From Clostridia bacterium (lineage in GTDB: Bacteria > Bacillota > Clostridia > Oscillospirales > Acutalibacteraceae), in the NCBI GenBank assembly GCA_017421045.1, contig JAFQMC010000009.1, positions 1 through 64,000 on the forward strand: a stretch of 64,000 nucleotides of DNA. Direction: 5' to 3'. Both the position numbers and the translations under genes were made by a program. The stretch's first letter is position 1; the number at the start of each line of letters is the position of its first letter. Shown here in pieces: positions 7,566-17,284 of the stretch. The notes under the pieces were generated by a model. That model was given only the letters and a program-made list of their open reading frames with translations. It did no database searches and was not told the origin of the DNA.

Positions 7566-8729
7566 ATGAAAAAAATATTTTCCGGTATCGGAGACTACAT
7601 TATGAACACAGACAAACTTCTGTGGATATTCTCTATATCTGCGACCGTCTACGGAGCGTTGCTTCTATGGAGTGTTGAAAGAGCAGGCGGAAGCTACGTT
7701 AAGACTCAGCTTCTGGCTTCGATTATCGGATACACCGTGGCTGTAATCATATCGATGATTGACTATGAATACATCGCAAGATACTGGTGGATACTGGCTA
7801 TTTTGTCAATGCTGCTGTTTGCTTCGGTTTTCTTGTTCGGTATGACGGTAACGGGTACTGATGACACGGCGTGGATCAGACTCCCCGGTGGACTTACATT
7901 CCAGCCTTCTGAGCTTGTAAAGGTTTTCTTCATTGTGACTTTTGCGAAACATCTGGATTATCTGAAAAAGACAGAGAGGCTTATGACTTTCGGAGCTGTG
8001 GTTACACTTCTGGGACACGCGCTGGTACCGATTGCAATTATCCATGTGCAGGGTGACGACGGCTCGGCACTGATATTCTTCTTTATCGCTCTTATTATGA
8101 TGTTCACTGCCGGAGTGCAGGCAAGATACTTTATCATTCTTCTCTGCGGTGTTGCAGTAGGAGTTCCCGTTCTTTGGAATGTGATTATGAACGACGAGCA
8201 CCGAAACAGAATCATGGCACTGATGGACCTTGACGGAAATGCGCTGACTGACTACGGCTATCAGCAGTATCAGAGCAAGGTTTCCATTGCCTCGGGCGGT
8301 GCTACGGGATATGGTCTTGGCGAAGGATACAGAACCGGTCTCGGATATGTGCCTGAGCATGAGAATGATTTTATCTTCTCTGTTGCCGGTGAGGATCTGG
8401 GATTCCTCGGCTGTTTGCTTGTACTTTTGATACTTTTTACCATTATAGTTCTGATTTTCAGAAATGCGGTTAAGTCAAGGGATGAGCTGGGTGCGTACAT
8501 CTGCTATGGTGTTCTGGCGATGCTTGCATCACAGACACTGATTAACATCGGAATGGTTATAGGTCTTCTCCCGGTTATCGGAATCACTCTTCCCTTCTTC
8601 TCTCAGGGCGGTACATCGGCCATGTGTATATGCTTCAGCATCGGACTTGTGCAGAGTGTAAGGATGCACAACAAGAATGTGGATTCGGTAAAAGTCAGCT
8701 ACACAAGAAACGAACGGATTAAAATTTAA
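7566..8729 (+). CDS. rodA: SEDS-family peptidoglycan polymerase, RodA-like
   Basis: A 387-residue polytopic membrane protein with about ten hydrophobic segments. SEDS proteins polymerise lipid II with a partner class B PBP, during elongation (RodA), division (FtsW) or spore cortex synthesis (SpoVE). Visible signatures: GTDDTAWIRLPGGLTFQPSELVK in the first half, YVPEHENDFIFSVAGEDLGFLG, and PFFSQGGTSAM near the C-terminus, where many homologues have SYGGS. The PEH-DFIF form and single-gene context favour RodA, but FtsW/SpoVE cannot be excluded. ATG 7566 follows AAAGGCGGTGAG; the upstream GTG at 7548 lies in the leader. It is transcribed alone, ending in a bidirectional terminator. Confidence 0.85.
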   Translation: MKKIFSGIGDYIMNTDKLLWIFSISATVYGALLLWSVERAGGSYVKTQLLASIIGYTVAVIISMIDYEYIARYWWILAILSMLLFASVFLFGMTVTGTDDTAWIRLPGGLTFQPSELVKVFFIVTFAKHLDYLKKTERLMTFGAVVTLLGHALVPIAIIHVQGDDGSALIFFFIALIMMFTAGVQARYFIILLCGVAVGVPVLWNVIMNDEHRNRIMALMDLDGNALTDYGYQQYQSKVSIASGGATGYGLGEGYRTGLGYVPEHENDFIFSVAGEDLGFLGCLLVLLILFTIIVLIFRNAVKSRDELGAYICYGVLAMLASQTLINIGMVIGLLPVIGITLPFFSQGGTSAMCICFSIGLVQSVRMHNKNVDSVKVSYTRNERIKI

Positions 8730-8740
8730 CTTCAGAAAAA

Positions 8741-8776
8741 TTCAGCCCTGCAGACATTTAAGTCTGCAGGGCTGAA
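8741..8776. terminator. Bidirectional terminator between rodA and the dockerin gene
   Basis: Perfect 15-bp inverted repeat (TTCAGCCCTGCAGAC and its complement) with a 6-nt loop. T-rich runs follow on both strands (TTTGTTT on plus, TTTTTC on minus). It serves two convergent genes. Confidence 0.9.
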
Positions 8777-8794
8777 TTTGTTTACATTGTTAAA

Positions 8795-10312
8795 TCACAG
8801 CTCGAAGAGCCAAGAGACAACCTCGGGCATTACACAACGCCATGCTGCTTCGTTGTGGCCGTTTTTGTCATCGTGAGAGAAAATCATCTTGTCCTCGGGA
8901 TAACCGAGACCCTCAAGCCACTGAGGCATTGCCTCTGCGTAGGGGTTCAGCTCAAGCTCAAGAGAATCTCCGCCGCCATTGTAGAAATAGATTCTGGGGA
9001 GCTTTGCGGTGTCTGCGTAATCAAACTTTGCAAGATATGCATCCCAATCGGCTTTATCGAAGAGCATAAACGCAGGAGAAAGCGCTCCGATGTTGCCGAA
9101 GATGTCCATATTCTCCATGCCGATATAGAAAGCTTCGATACCACCTGAGGAACTGCCGACGATTGCGTTATCGTCGGGGTTTGTGGAAACATTATAGTTC
9201 TGCTGAATATAGGGTACCACTATGTCGGCTACAAAGTCTGAGAATCTCTCGCCTGTGCCGTTTTCGAAGCCCTGATTTGCGTATGCAGGGATTACATCTC
9301 CGATATCGGGTGTGAGCTCGTTGTCGCGGTTGCGCTGGTTATCGATACCGACAAGGATGATACCCTCGCCGCCGTTGTGCTGAAGAGCTGTGACAACCTC
9401 GTCACTTCCCCATCCGCCGTTGTAGGGAGCATCGTCCTCGAACTGATTCTGACCATCCAAGAGATAGATTACTTTATATTTCTTCGATGTATCTGCAGGA
9501 TCGTATCCCTGAGGGGTCCAGATATAGATGGGCTTTTTATAGCCGTCGGGATAGTCAAGCTTCACGGTTGTGAGTTTGCCGTAGTCTGTCTCGTCAAAAG
9601 CATACACTCCGAGCTGCATAGCTGTTTTGGGTGTCTGGGAAGTAACAAAGAAGCCTGAGCTTGCAACTGAAAGAGTTGCGTTGAGGGTCTGGCTTTTTCC
9701 GTTGTTGAAAACAACTCGGTTATACTCTGAAACGTCTACGTTCATTTTATAGATTTTTTCGCCGTAGTCGTTGGTGCCGAGAAGAGTCATGGCAGTGCCA
9801 GGCCAGTCAGCCTTCTGGGTGCCTTTGTACTCATTGTAGAGATATGCATTGACTGTAGACCAGCCTACATTGTTTGAAAAATAGATGGTGATATTTGTGT
9901 CCATTTTCTCCTCCGGTTCGGTGGGTGCTGTGGTTGGCTCGGTTACTGTTGAGGAAGGTTCTGTGACTGTTGTGGAGGGGTCTGTGGGAATTGTGTAGTC
10001 AAAGATTATTTCCCCTCCTACGGGATGATCGACATCCATAGAGGCAACGTATTTCTGAATCAGGGTTGCATCCTTGACGTTGACGGATTCGTTCTCGTCA
10101 GCATCTGCACATACAAGCTGAACATTATTAAGGGTTGCAAGGAAAGCGACGTACTTCTGCACCAAGGTTGCATCCTTGACATTGACGGTGTTGTTAAGAT
10201 CCGCATCTCCTAAGTAGCACAGCAATGGCTCATAAGCAGACACGGCAAACACCATTGACATACAGAGTATGGCTGCCAAGGCGACACAAATCAAAGATTT
10301 TGCTTTTTTCAT
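8795..10312 (-). CDS. Secreted dockerin-starch-binding module-esterase
   Basis: 505 residues. Signal peptide 1-26 (cut likely after VSA). Type I dockerin immediately behind it, with two Ca-binding repeats, DADLNNTVNVKDATL (36-50) and DADENESVNVKDATL (70-84). Thr/Pro/Glu-rich linker 110-135. A module resembling CBM26-type starch-binding domains at about 137-225 (YFSNNVGWSTVNAYLY, then VVFNNGKSQTLNA). An alpha/beta-hydrolase esterase (Esterase D/Fes-like) at 255-505, with nucleophile motif GSSSG (Ser388) and probable catalytic His486 in NGHNEAAWR. It should dock onto a cohesin scaffoldin outside the cell; the starch module hints at an amylosome-like complex. The natural ester is unknown. ATG overlaps the addA stop by one base, with GGAGG 7 bases upstream. 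The N-terminal position of the dockerin is unusual. Confidence 0.85.
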   Translation of the reverse strand: MKKAKSLICVALAAILCMSMVFAVSAYEPLLCYLGDADLNNTVNVKDATLVQKYVAFLATLNNVQLVCADADENESVNVKDATLIQKYVASMDVDHPVGGEIIFDYTIPTDPSTTVTEPSSTVTEPTTAPTEPEEKMDTNITIYFSNNVGWSTVNAYLYNEYKGTQKADWPGTAMTLLGTNDYGEKIYKMNVDVSEYNRVVFNNGKSQTLNATLSVASSGFFVTSQTPKTAMQLGVYAFDETDYGKLTTVKLDYPDGYKKPIYIWTPQGYDPADTSKKYKVIYLLDGQNQFEDDAPYNGGWGSDEVVTALQHNGGEGIILVGIDNQRNRDNELTPDIGDVIPAYANQGFENGTGERFSDFVADIVVPYIQQNYNVSTNPDDNAIVGSSSGGIEAFYIGMENMDIFGNIGALSPAFMLFDKADWDAYLAKFDYADTAKLPRIYFYNGGGDSLELELNPYAEAMPQWLEGLGYPEDKMIFSHDDKNGHNEAAWRCVMPEVVSWLFEL

Positions 10313-13300
10313 TACATTACCTCCGTTACTTCAGATAAATATACAGAATATATAAGACAGCGGATAACGGGTTTGCCGATGGTCTGCTGTATTGCTTCCT
10401 TATAAAGAAGAAGCTGTTTTGAGTACATACTGCGAAGCTCATCGGCTGAGTGCACCCTGTCGGTCTTATAATCTACTATAATTATACCATCTTTTGTTAT
10501 TATTGCAAGGTCTATTGAGCCTTGTAATATTACGGGATAAGAAGCAAGCTCACCGCTGAGGGTGGAGTCAATCATTGAAGCAGGAATGTTTACAGTGAAG
10601 CGATATTCACGGAAGTAATCGTCGCTACTGAGAAGAAGGGTTATTATATCGCTGTTTATGAAATTCTGAAGTCTTTGGACATCAAGGGACTTCGCCTGCA
10701 TGGGAGTTAGAATCTTTTTACTCTCCAACCGCTGAATTTCTGAAACAATATCTTTACGAGCCAACAAATAATCGCATCGTTCAAGGAACGTATGCATTGC
10801 AATACCGCGCTGTGCAGCACTCAGGGGTGTATCTGAAAGAAACGCAGGAGTCAAGAGAACACGGCTGAAGTGCTTTTGCGAATCCTTGTGAGCAAGCTCC
10901 GAGGCGGTTACTTTCTGTGGCAGATTGCACAGTGCATAATCGGGATACTCAAAGTCAAAACGGGATTTCAAAATCTCCCCTATATTCTCGGGAACGCTCT
11001 CAAACACTACGGATGAAGAGACCAAGGCACTTGAATCCTCTTGAGAGCAAACAAGTGAATCCACGATATTCACGGTGAAGCTTTCAGTGTCCTCCCAGGC
11101 GAAGGACTCGGGCTCCTCTACACCTGCATAAGAGCGGAGGTACTTTCCGTTCGGATGCATTAGTCCGCACATCACAAGCCAGTCACTGAGATATGTGGAA
11201 CCGCGAACAACGAAAGGAGAAACTCTCTCTGAGCCGACAAGTCCCGATGAAAGTGAGGAAACGTACTTTTGCAGGTTCTTCTTTGAGGCTATCATAATGA
11301 GATGTTCTTTTGCACGAGTCATCGCAACATAGAGAACCCTGAGTTCCTCGGACATTTCGCTGCGTTTGATTTCAAGGGCAACTGCCTTTCTGGGCAGTGT
11401 GTTGTAGCTACAGAGAAGTTCATTGTCTCGGCGCTTGGAGGCAAATCCCAGCTTTGAATGAAGTAATACATTCTCGCTTGCGTCGGAGAGAAATTTCCTT
11501 GCTGTGTTCGTAAGAATACACACGGGGAATTCAAGACCTTTACTGCTGTGTATGGTCATAATTCGGACGGCGTTAAGTGCGTCTGCGTTTGGTGTTACGG
11601 CGGCAGGAAGATCGGTGCCGTCACGCTCAAGCCTATCAAGGTAGCTTACAAAAGCAGAGATACCCTTGGAGCTTCCTCGCTCAAAATTCGTTGCATACTC
11701 GCTGAGGAGTCTCAGGTTGTTCACAGCCAGTTCTCCGCCTGTAACAGAGGAAACAGACAGAAAACCTGTATGCTCGTAGAATGTGTTTATGAACAGATCG
11801 GAGGGCATTGTGAGAGAAAGATTCCGAAGCTGTTCAAGTTCTGAAAGAAAGTGCTGAGACTTTTTATCTCCCTGCTCTGCGTAAGCTTTAACCGCCATAT
11901 AGAGAGATGAACGAGGACTTTGTGAGCGGATAAGCGCCATATCGTCGGGGGTGAAGCCATAGAGAGGCGACATGAGCACCGACAAAAGAGGAATATCCTG
12001 CACGGGATTGTCGATAACGCGCAGGTAGTTGAGAGCTACTTTGACCTCGTGGGTGGTGAGGAATCCAGATGAGGACTCGCACACTGCAGGAACACCGAGT
12101 CGCTTCAGCTCGTTTACATAGATATCGCCGTAACGGCTGAGATTTCGCATAAGAACGGCTATATCACCGAAGTTCACCTTGCGTTCGCAACCGCTGTCGG
12201 TTATCAGTGTATTACTGCATTTTTCGTAAACAATAGCCGCGATGTGCCTTGCCTCGGCAATGACTGCATCAAGCTCTCCGACACTGTCAAGATCAATAAG
12301 ATCAAGGGTTACACAGGGAGAAGTTGCCTCGGGATAGGAAGCTTGCGGAACGAGACGTTCCTCATCGGTATATTCGAGATCACCTGTGGCGACAGACATC
12401 AACGCCGTGAAGGTGAAGTTGACAAAATCGGTGACTTCGCGACGGCTTCGGAAATTCCGCTCCAATATAACCTTTGCGGGGTAGTTTTTATCCTCAGGAT
12501 TATAAAGAGGCAGGCTGTTCTTTCGGGAGAGAAAAATCTCGGGCATTGCCTGACGGAAGCCGTAGATGCTCTGCTTGACGTCACCGACCACAAAAAGGTT
12601 TGCTCCATTATTGCTGACAGAATTAAAAATCAAATCCTGAACTTCGTTTGCATCCTGATACTCGTCAACCATTACTGCATCGAAACGCTTTGACACAATC
12701 TTTGCAATATCTGTGGGTTCTGTTTCGCCGTCTTCATTTCGGGAAACGAGAAGCTCCAGTGCCCAATGCTCAACATCGGGAAAATCGGCGATGTTGCGCT
12801 CAAGCTTCAGCTCAGAATAAATTTTGTCAAACAAGGTGACACATCTGAACATTATCTTCACGATAGGATATTGAGAATTGATGTCGTTAAGACAATCCGC
12901 TTCACTCTGTTCAAAAAGGGACAGAATGGTTTTTAGTATATCACGGAGTATCTTGCGGTTAGAGGCAACTCTGAGCTTTACGGGATGGTCGGTGTAGCCT
13001 CTTGCGATTAGTTTTCCTGTGACAAAAGACGATGCAAATCGGGAAATGTCATCCCATTCTGAGGTTTTTATCATTCCGCTCAGAGTGTTCAGGTACTTTA
13101 AGTCACCATAGAAAAGGTCACACACCTTAGACATAAGCTCCGGCTCTGACTCCAGAAGCTTCAAGGAACTTTCTGTAAGCTCCTTGCAGTAGTCTACAGC
13201 TGAGGAAACATAATCAAGAATAACTCTTCCCCATATGCTGTCTGACACAGATGTGCAGGCTGAATAATAGGAGAGTTTTTCTTTGAGCCATGAGTCAGAA

Positions 13301-13860
13301 AAAGGATGAGAACGGAGAAATTCATAGAGTCTTAAAATATTGGTCTGGAGCTTTGTATCGTCACGAGCGGTAGAGAAAGCCTCTACCAGAGAATAGAAGT
13401 CACTGCTACCCTCTTCATACATTTCGTCCAGGGTTCGCGCCACCGCCTCTTGCTTGAGGATTGACAGCTCTCCGCTATCGGCAATACGATAGTCGGCGGA
13501 TATGCTCAGGTTCTGAAAGAATTCTCTGACAAGTTCTCCGCAGAAGCTGTCAACGGTGGAGATATTGGCAGCAGGCAGATGCACAAGCTGACGGCGATAC
13601 CATGAATTGTGAGGATTCTCGGAGATAAGATTGCAAAGGGTCTTTGAGATACGCTCTCTCAGCTCTGAAGCTGCGGCACGGGTGTATGTAACAATCAGAA
13701 GTCTGTCGATAGGTACCGGGTTGTCACTGTCTGTGACCATCCTGATGACACGCTCAACCAGCACTGCTGTTTTGCCCGAGCCTGCGGCGGCACTGACAAG
13801 AAGAGAGCCTGAGCGCGCTTCTATTGCAAGCTTTTGATTTTCTGTCCAGTTTCTGCTCAC
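10312..13860 (-). CDS. addA: ATP-dependent helicase/nuclease subunit A (AddA)
   Basis: Motor and nuclease subunit of AddAB, the Gram-positive counterpart of RecBCD, which resects double-strand ends for RecA loading. 1182 residues, normal length. UvrD-type helicase motif I AAGSGKT at 25-31, motif II VDEYQDANEVQD, motif III VGDVKQSIYGFRQA, motif V/VI region TIHSSKGLEFPV and YVAMTRAKEHL. The C-terminal RecB-type nuclease has GSIDLAI and VDYKTDR as metal and catalytic residues. It overlaps addB by four bases (ATGA), and its last base starts the dockerin esterase. Confidence 0.96.
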   Translation of the reverse strand: MSRNWTENQKLAIEARSGSLLVSAAAGSGKTAVLVERVIRMVTDSDNPVPIDRLLIVTYTRAAASELRERISKTLCNLISENPHNSWYRRQLVHLPAANISTVDSFCGELVREFFQNLSISADYRIADSGELSILKQEAVARTLDEMYEEGSSDFYSLVEAFSTARDDTKLQTNILRLYEFLRSHPFSDSWLKEKLSYYSACTSVSDSIWGRVILDYVSSAVDYCKELTESSLKLLESEPELMSKVCDLFYGDLKYLNTLSGMIKTSEWDDISRFASSFVTGKLIARGYTDHPVKLRVASNRKILRDILKTILSLFEQSEADCLNDINSQYPIVKIMFRCVTLFDKIYSELKLERNIADFPDVEHWALELLVSRNEDGETEPTDIAKIVSKRFDAVMVDEYQDANEVQDLIFNSVSNNGANLFVVGDVKQSIYGFRQAMPEIFLSRKNSLPLYNPEDKNYPAKVILERNFRSRREVTDFVNFTFTALMSVATGDLEYTDEERLVPQASYPEATSPCVTLDLIDLDSVGELDAVIAEARHIAAIVYEKCSNTLITDSGCERKVNFGDIAVLMRNLSRYGDIYVNELKRLGVPAVCESSSGFLTTHEVKVALNYLRVIDNPVQDIPLLSVLMSPLYGFTPDDMALIRSQSPRSSLYMAVKAYAEQGDKKSQHFLSELEQLRNLSLTMPSDLFINTFYEHTGFLSVSSVTGGELAVNNLRLLSEYATNFERGSSKGISAFVSYLDRLERDGTDLPAAVTPNADALNAVRIMTIHSSKGLEFPVCILTNTARKFLSDASENVLLHSKLGFASKRRDNELLCSYNTLPRKAVALEIKRSEMSEELRVLYVAMTRAKEHLIMIASKKNLQKYVSSLSSGLVGSERVSPFVVRGSTYLSDWLVMCGLMHPNGKYLRSYAGVEEPESFAWEDTESFTVNIVDSLVCSQEDSSALVSSSVVFESVPENIGEILKSRFDFEYPDYALCNLPQKVTASELAHKDSQKHFSRVLLTPAFLSDTPLSAAQRGIAMHTFLERCDYLLARKDIVSEIQRLESKKILTPMQAKSLDVQRLQNFINSDIITLLLSSDDYFREYRFTVNIPASMIDSTLSGELASYPVILQGSIDLAIITKDGIIIVDYKTDRVHSADELRSMYSKQLLLYKEAIQQTIGKPVIRCLIYSVYLSEVTEVM

Positions 13861-16800
13861 TGTGCCACCTCCTCGGTATCGTTATTGAGACCTAAATCTT
13901 CAAGTATTTCTTCGCGGTCAAGTTTAAAAATATTTCGGACGGGGTCTGTGTCCTTATGTCCACAGACAGAGGAATAAGGGCAATACTCGCAGGCATTGTA
14001 GCCACCTGCGGCAGGAGTGGCATCCACAGCACCACGGCTGAGCTCTGTCGCCATTTCTGCAATGAGGGCATCGATTTTTGAGAATATTGCGCCGAATTCT
14101 TCCAAAGTTGCCAGATTATCGCTACCCTTAAAAGTCTCGCCCTTAGCGGATACGGGGATATATATGCCGTTTAAATCATTCTCCATGGCGCTGAGTACAT
14201 CCGAATCGCTGAGGAGAAGTCCGTTCATTCGGAGTTTTTCATCCCGTTTTTCTGAAAGTTTTTCTTCCGATGTACCGAAAGAAGCATCTATCACGGGAGC
14301 AATGGCAGGCATATAGAGCACACCTGCAGGAGTAAGCTTTCCGCCAAAATGCACTGAACCGCTACGGCTCAGTGCCGAGAGGTATATGAGCATCTGCAGG
14401 TTGAGACCATACATAATATCTGAAAGGCTGAAAACCTTTGAACCCGTCTTGTAGTCCACGATGCGTATGTAGGTTTTGTCGCCCTCTCTGTATACATCTG
14501 CTCTGTCAACAAAACCGCGGATTGTAACGGTCTGACCTGTGGGCAGACTGAGAGTGTATGCAGGGACATCTTTTCCGATATTGAGTTCAAAGGCTTCGGG
14601 AGTGAATTTGCTCTGGCTAAGCTCTTTTATGAGATGATTAATCAGCATCTGAGCAGAGACCGACACACGGTGGTAAAGATAATTGAAGCGGGGGCTTTTG
14701 TCTGACATTCCGCCCATATGAAGCTCAGCGTAGGCGGCCATAATGGTGCTTACTTCCGTTGCTATCTCTGTGTCTGTAAGACTACAGAACTGTGACTTTG
14801 TATACTTACCTATGAACTTCTCAAGTATGTAGTGAACAAAGGAACCGTACTCCATAGCATCAATCTGTGCTGTTCTGCGTTCTCTGAGGCGGAGTCCGTA
14901 GTTGCAGAAATACATAAATCTGCAAAGGTGGTACTTCTCTACCTGAGATGCCGACAGACGCATATCGGTGCCAAAGAGGCGCTCGGCGATGGTTTTGTCT
15001 TTGATTTTAAACGGCTCCCTTGACTGTGCTCTTGTGAGGGATGTCGCCGAGTCTCTATATATTTCGTTATCAGAATAATAATCATCTAATGCGCTGGTGA
15101 GTGGGTCCCCGCTTCCAAAACGCTTGGCATAAACGCTGAAGGACGGCTTGTGCGCCCAGAGACGCTCCGCGTCCGGCACAAGCACGGAATGCTCGGGAGC
15201 CAGATTCTCAAAGATATTCATAAGTTCGGTGATTATCACTGAAGGCTCTACGGGAGTTCCTGTCAGAGTTGAAGCAGGATAGCTTACAAAAACCTTATCC
15301 GAGGCACTTGTGAGTGCATAATAGCAGAGATAACGTTCTCTCACAGACTGGAGTTCAAGGGAATTATCAGAGAGGACTCCTGCCTCGGTGAGAACATCAC
15401 GCTCATGGGAAGTAAAAAGTCCGCTCACGGGCGCTGTGGCAGGAAACTCGCCTTCGACCGCACCTATGACAAAGACTACCTTTTTATCATAAAGGCGCAG
15501 ACGCTCGATGTCTCCAACTGTGACCTGATCCATAGCTCGGGGAATAAATGCAAGCTCGTGGCACGAAAACTGTAACTCCAAAAGCTCGCTGAAGCGTACC
15601 GGAGTAATGCGTCGGTCGCCGATAACCGCCACTGTACGATCCAGAGTTTCCACAAATATCTCCCACAATCGAAGCTGTTCTTCGCTGAGGGTGTGTTCAC
15701 CTGATGCATCAAGCTCATCGCAGAGGGATCTGATTTTTTCATCAGCTCCCAAGGAAAGAAGCAAGGAATACAGATGCTGAGAGATTTCTTTTGACGTTGC
15801 GCTCTTTATGTTTTCTCTGAAATTCACAAGGGGTTCAATCAAGAACTTTCTGACGGACTCAATCTTCTCAAGCTCCTCTTTATCCGACTCTGTGAATTCG
15901 TCGGCAAATCCCCGAGGATTGGCGGTGAATTCACGAAGGAACTTACTACCTGAAAGGGACCATGTGAAGATGTAGTTTTCAAACAATGCGATATCAACTG
16001 TATCTGCAGAAGTGATACCTGATTTGAGAACTGCAAGCACGGAATCTTTATTGAAGCTGCCTGTTATGCATTTGAAAATTGCGCTGACCAGCTTCATCAA
16101 GGGTTTAGAAAGCACGTGGGAGGGTGAATCCATAAAGAAAGATATTCCGTATCTGTTAAGGACAGTGTCAAGAATTCCCATATAAGGGTTGACACTGCGA
16201 CACACTACGGCGAAGTCCTTGTATCGGTAGCCCTGCTCGATAACCAGACGACGGATGTTACGCGCAACAAAGTCGGCTTCGTCGTACTTATCGGATGCTG
16301 AATATATATGTATATTGTTGTTTTCCACGATGGTGGAAATAGCATCATCACTGCGAAAAATGTTTTCTTCTATATAAGTAAGCTCCCGAGAGGTGAAGTA
16401 GTCCTTGTAACTGCAAATCAGAGGAACGGCTACTGATACACCGTTCTTTTTAGCGCAGGCTTTGAGGCGTTTTGCAGTATCGCGGGATACTGTGAAGATA
16501 CTGTCGTCGTAGGTGCTGAGACCATCATCAGACAAGGTAACAAACAGTTCCCTGCTCTGTATAAGCAACTGCTCAACCACATCGGATTCAGGCTCGGTGA
16601 AACTGAGATACGAATCTATGCAGACAGTGTAATCCTGAAAAACCTTGTGTTCCCTGAGCAAATCGCAGGCAACAGACAGCTCGCCCTCGGGGTCGTCAAA
16701 GGAATTTGAAAGCAAGGCATCATAGGCGGACAGCGCGAGGGACACATCATAGAGCTTTTTACTCAGGATATCATCTTTATCAAGAGCTAAACCCGCAAGA

Positions 16801-17207
16801 GCATCAGAAGAAGAATTACTGCGGACAAGCTCTTTCTTCAGCAGAAGCATCATACTGAGAAGCTGAGGTGACATCGCCTTGTCTCCATATACGCGCATAG
16901 AATCTGCAACTTCCTCCAGAGCGATGCTCATAAGGAGGGTTTTGGTGCAGTCGTCTGCAAGAGCCCCGCGAATATAGTCGGTCTTCTCGAACACAAAATC
17001 GCAAAGACGGGAAAACCCGAGGACTGTCACATTCATTGAAAGCTGTGGTCCCAGAAGTTCCAGAAAAGCCTTTTCTGTTTCAAAGGACTGCTGGTCAGGG
17101 ACAATCATCAGAAGTTTGTTTTCTCCCTGCTTTGCAAGAGTTGACAGATAGTTTCTTACATATTCGGTTTTACCGCTTTTGCTGGTACCCAGTATTAATC
17201 TGAGCAT
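13857..17207 (-). CDS. addB: ATP-dependent helicase/nuclease subunit B (AddB)
   Basis: Second subunit of AddAB. 1116 residues. N-terminal nucleotide-binding motif GTSKSGKT at 7-14, helicase-like core that is poorly conserved in motor motifs as usual for AddB, and a C-terminal nuclease domain with RIVDYKTGSK. The iron-sulphur cluster cysteines are visible as one cysteine in EKYHLCRFMYFC and a trio in CEYCPYSSVC near the C-terminus, the expected AddB arrangement. First gene of addB-addA-esterase. A TATAAT-like box about 35-40 bases upstream has no convincing -35 partner. Confidence 0.95.
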   Translation of the reverse strand: MLRLILGTSKSGKTEYVRNYLSTLAKQGENKLLMIVPDQQSFETEKAFLELLGPQLSMNVTVLGFSRLCDFVFEKTDYIRGALADDCTKTLLMSIALEEVADSMRVYGDKAMSPQLLSMMLLLKKELVRSNSSSDALAGLALDKDDILSKKLYDVSLALSAYDALLSNSFDDPEGELSVACDLLREHKVFQDYTVCIDSYLSFTEPESDVVEQLLIQSRELFVTLSDDGLSTYDDSIFTVSRDTAKRLKACAKKNGVSVAVPLICSYKDYFTSRELTYIEENIFRSDDAISTIVENNNIHIYSASDKYDEADFVARNIRRLVIEQGYRYKDFAVVCRSVNPYMGILDTVLNRYGISFFMDSPSHVLSKPLMKLVSAIFKCITGSFNKDSVLAVLKSGITSADTVDIALFENYIFTWSLSGSKFLREFTANPRGFADEFTESDKEELEKIESVRKFLIEPLVNFRENIKSATSKEISQHLYSLLLSLGADEKIRSLCDELDASGEHTLSEEQLRLWEIFVETLDRTVAVIGDRRITPVRFSELLELQFSCHELAFIPRAMDQVTVGDIERLRLYDKKVVFVIGAVEGEFPATAPVSGLFTSHERDVLTEAGVLSDNSLELQSVRERYLCYYALTSASDKVFVSYPASTLTGTPVEPSVIITELMNIFENLAPEHSVLVPDAERLWAHKPSFSVYAKRFGSGDPLTSALDDYYSDNEIYRDSATSLTRAQSREPFKIKDKTIAERLFGTDMRLSASQVEKYHLCRFMYFCNYGLRLRERRTAQIDAMEYGSFVHYILEKFIGKYTKSQFCSLTDTEIATEVSTIMAAYAELHMGGMSDKSPRFNYLYHRVSVSAQMLINHLIKELSQSKFTPEAFELNIGKDVPAYTLSLPTGQTVTIRGFVDRADVYREGDKTYIRIVDYKTGSKVFSLSDIMYGLNLQMLIYLSALSRSGSVHFGGKLTPAGVLYMPAIAPVIDASFGTSEEKLSEKRDEKLRMNGLLLSDSDVLSAMENDLNGIYIPVSAKGETFKGSDNLATLEEFGAIFSKIDALIAEMATELSRGAVDATPAAGGYNACEYCPYSSVCGHKDTDPVRNIFKLDREEILEDLGLNNDTEEVAQ

Positions 17208-17284
17208 TTCCGTTCACCAACCTTTGGGGTTAATATATTTGAATCAGTATAATTATACATAATAAGATGTACCAAAATCGGGAC

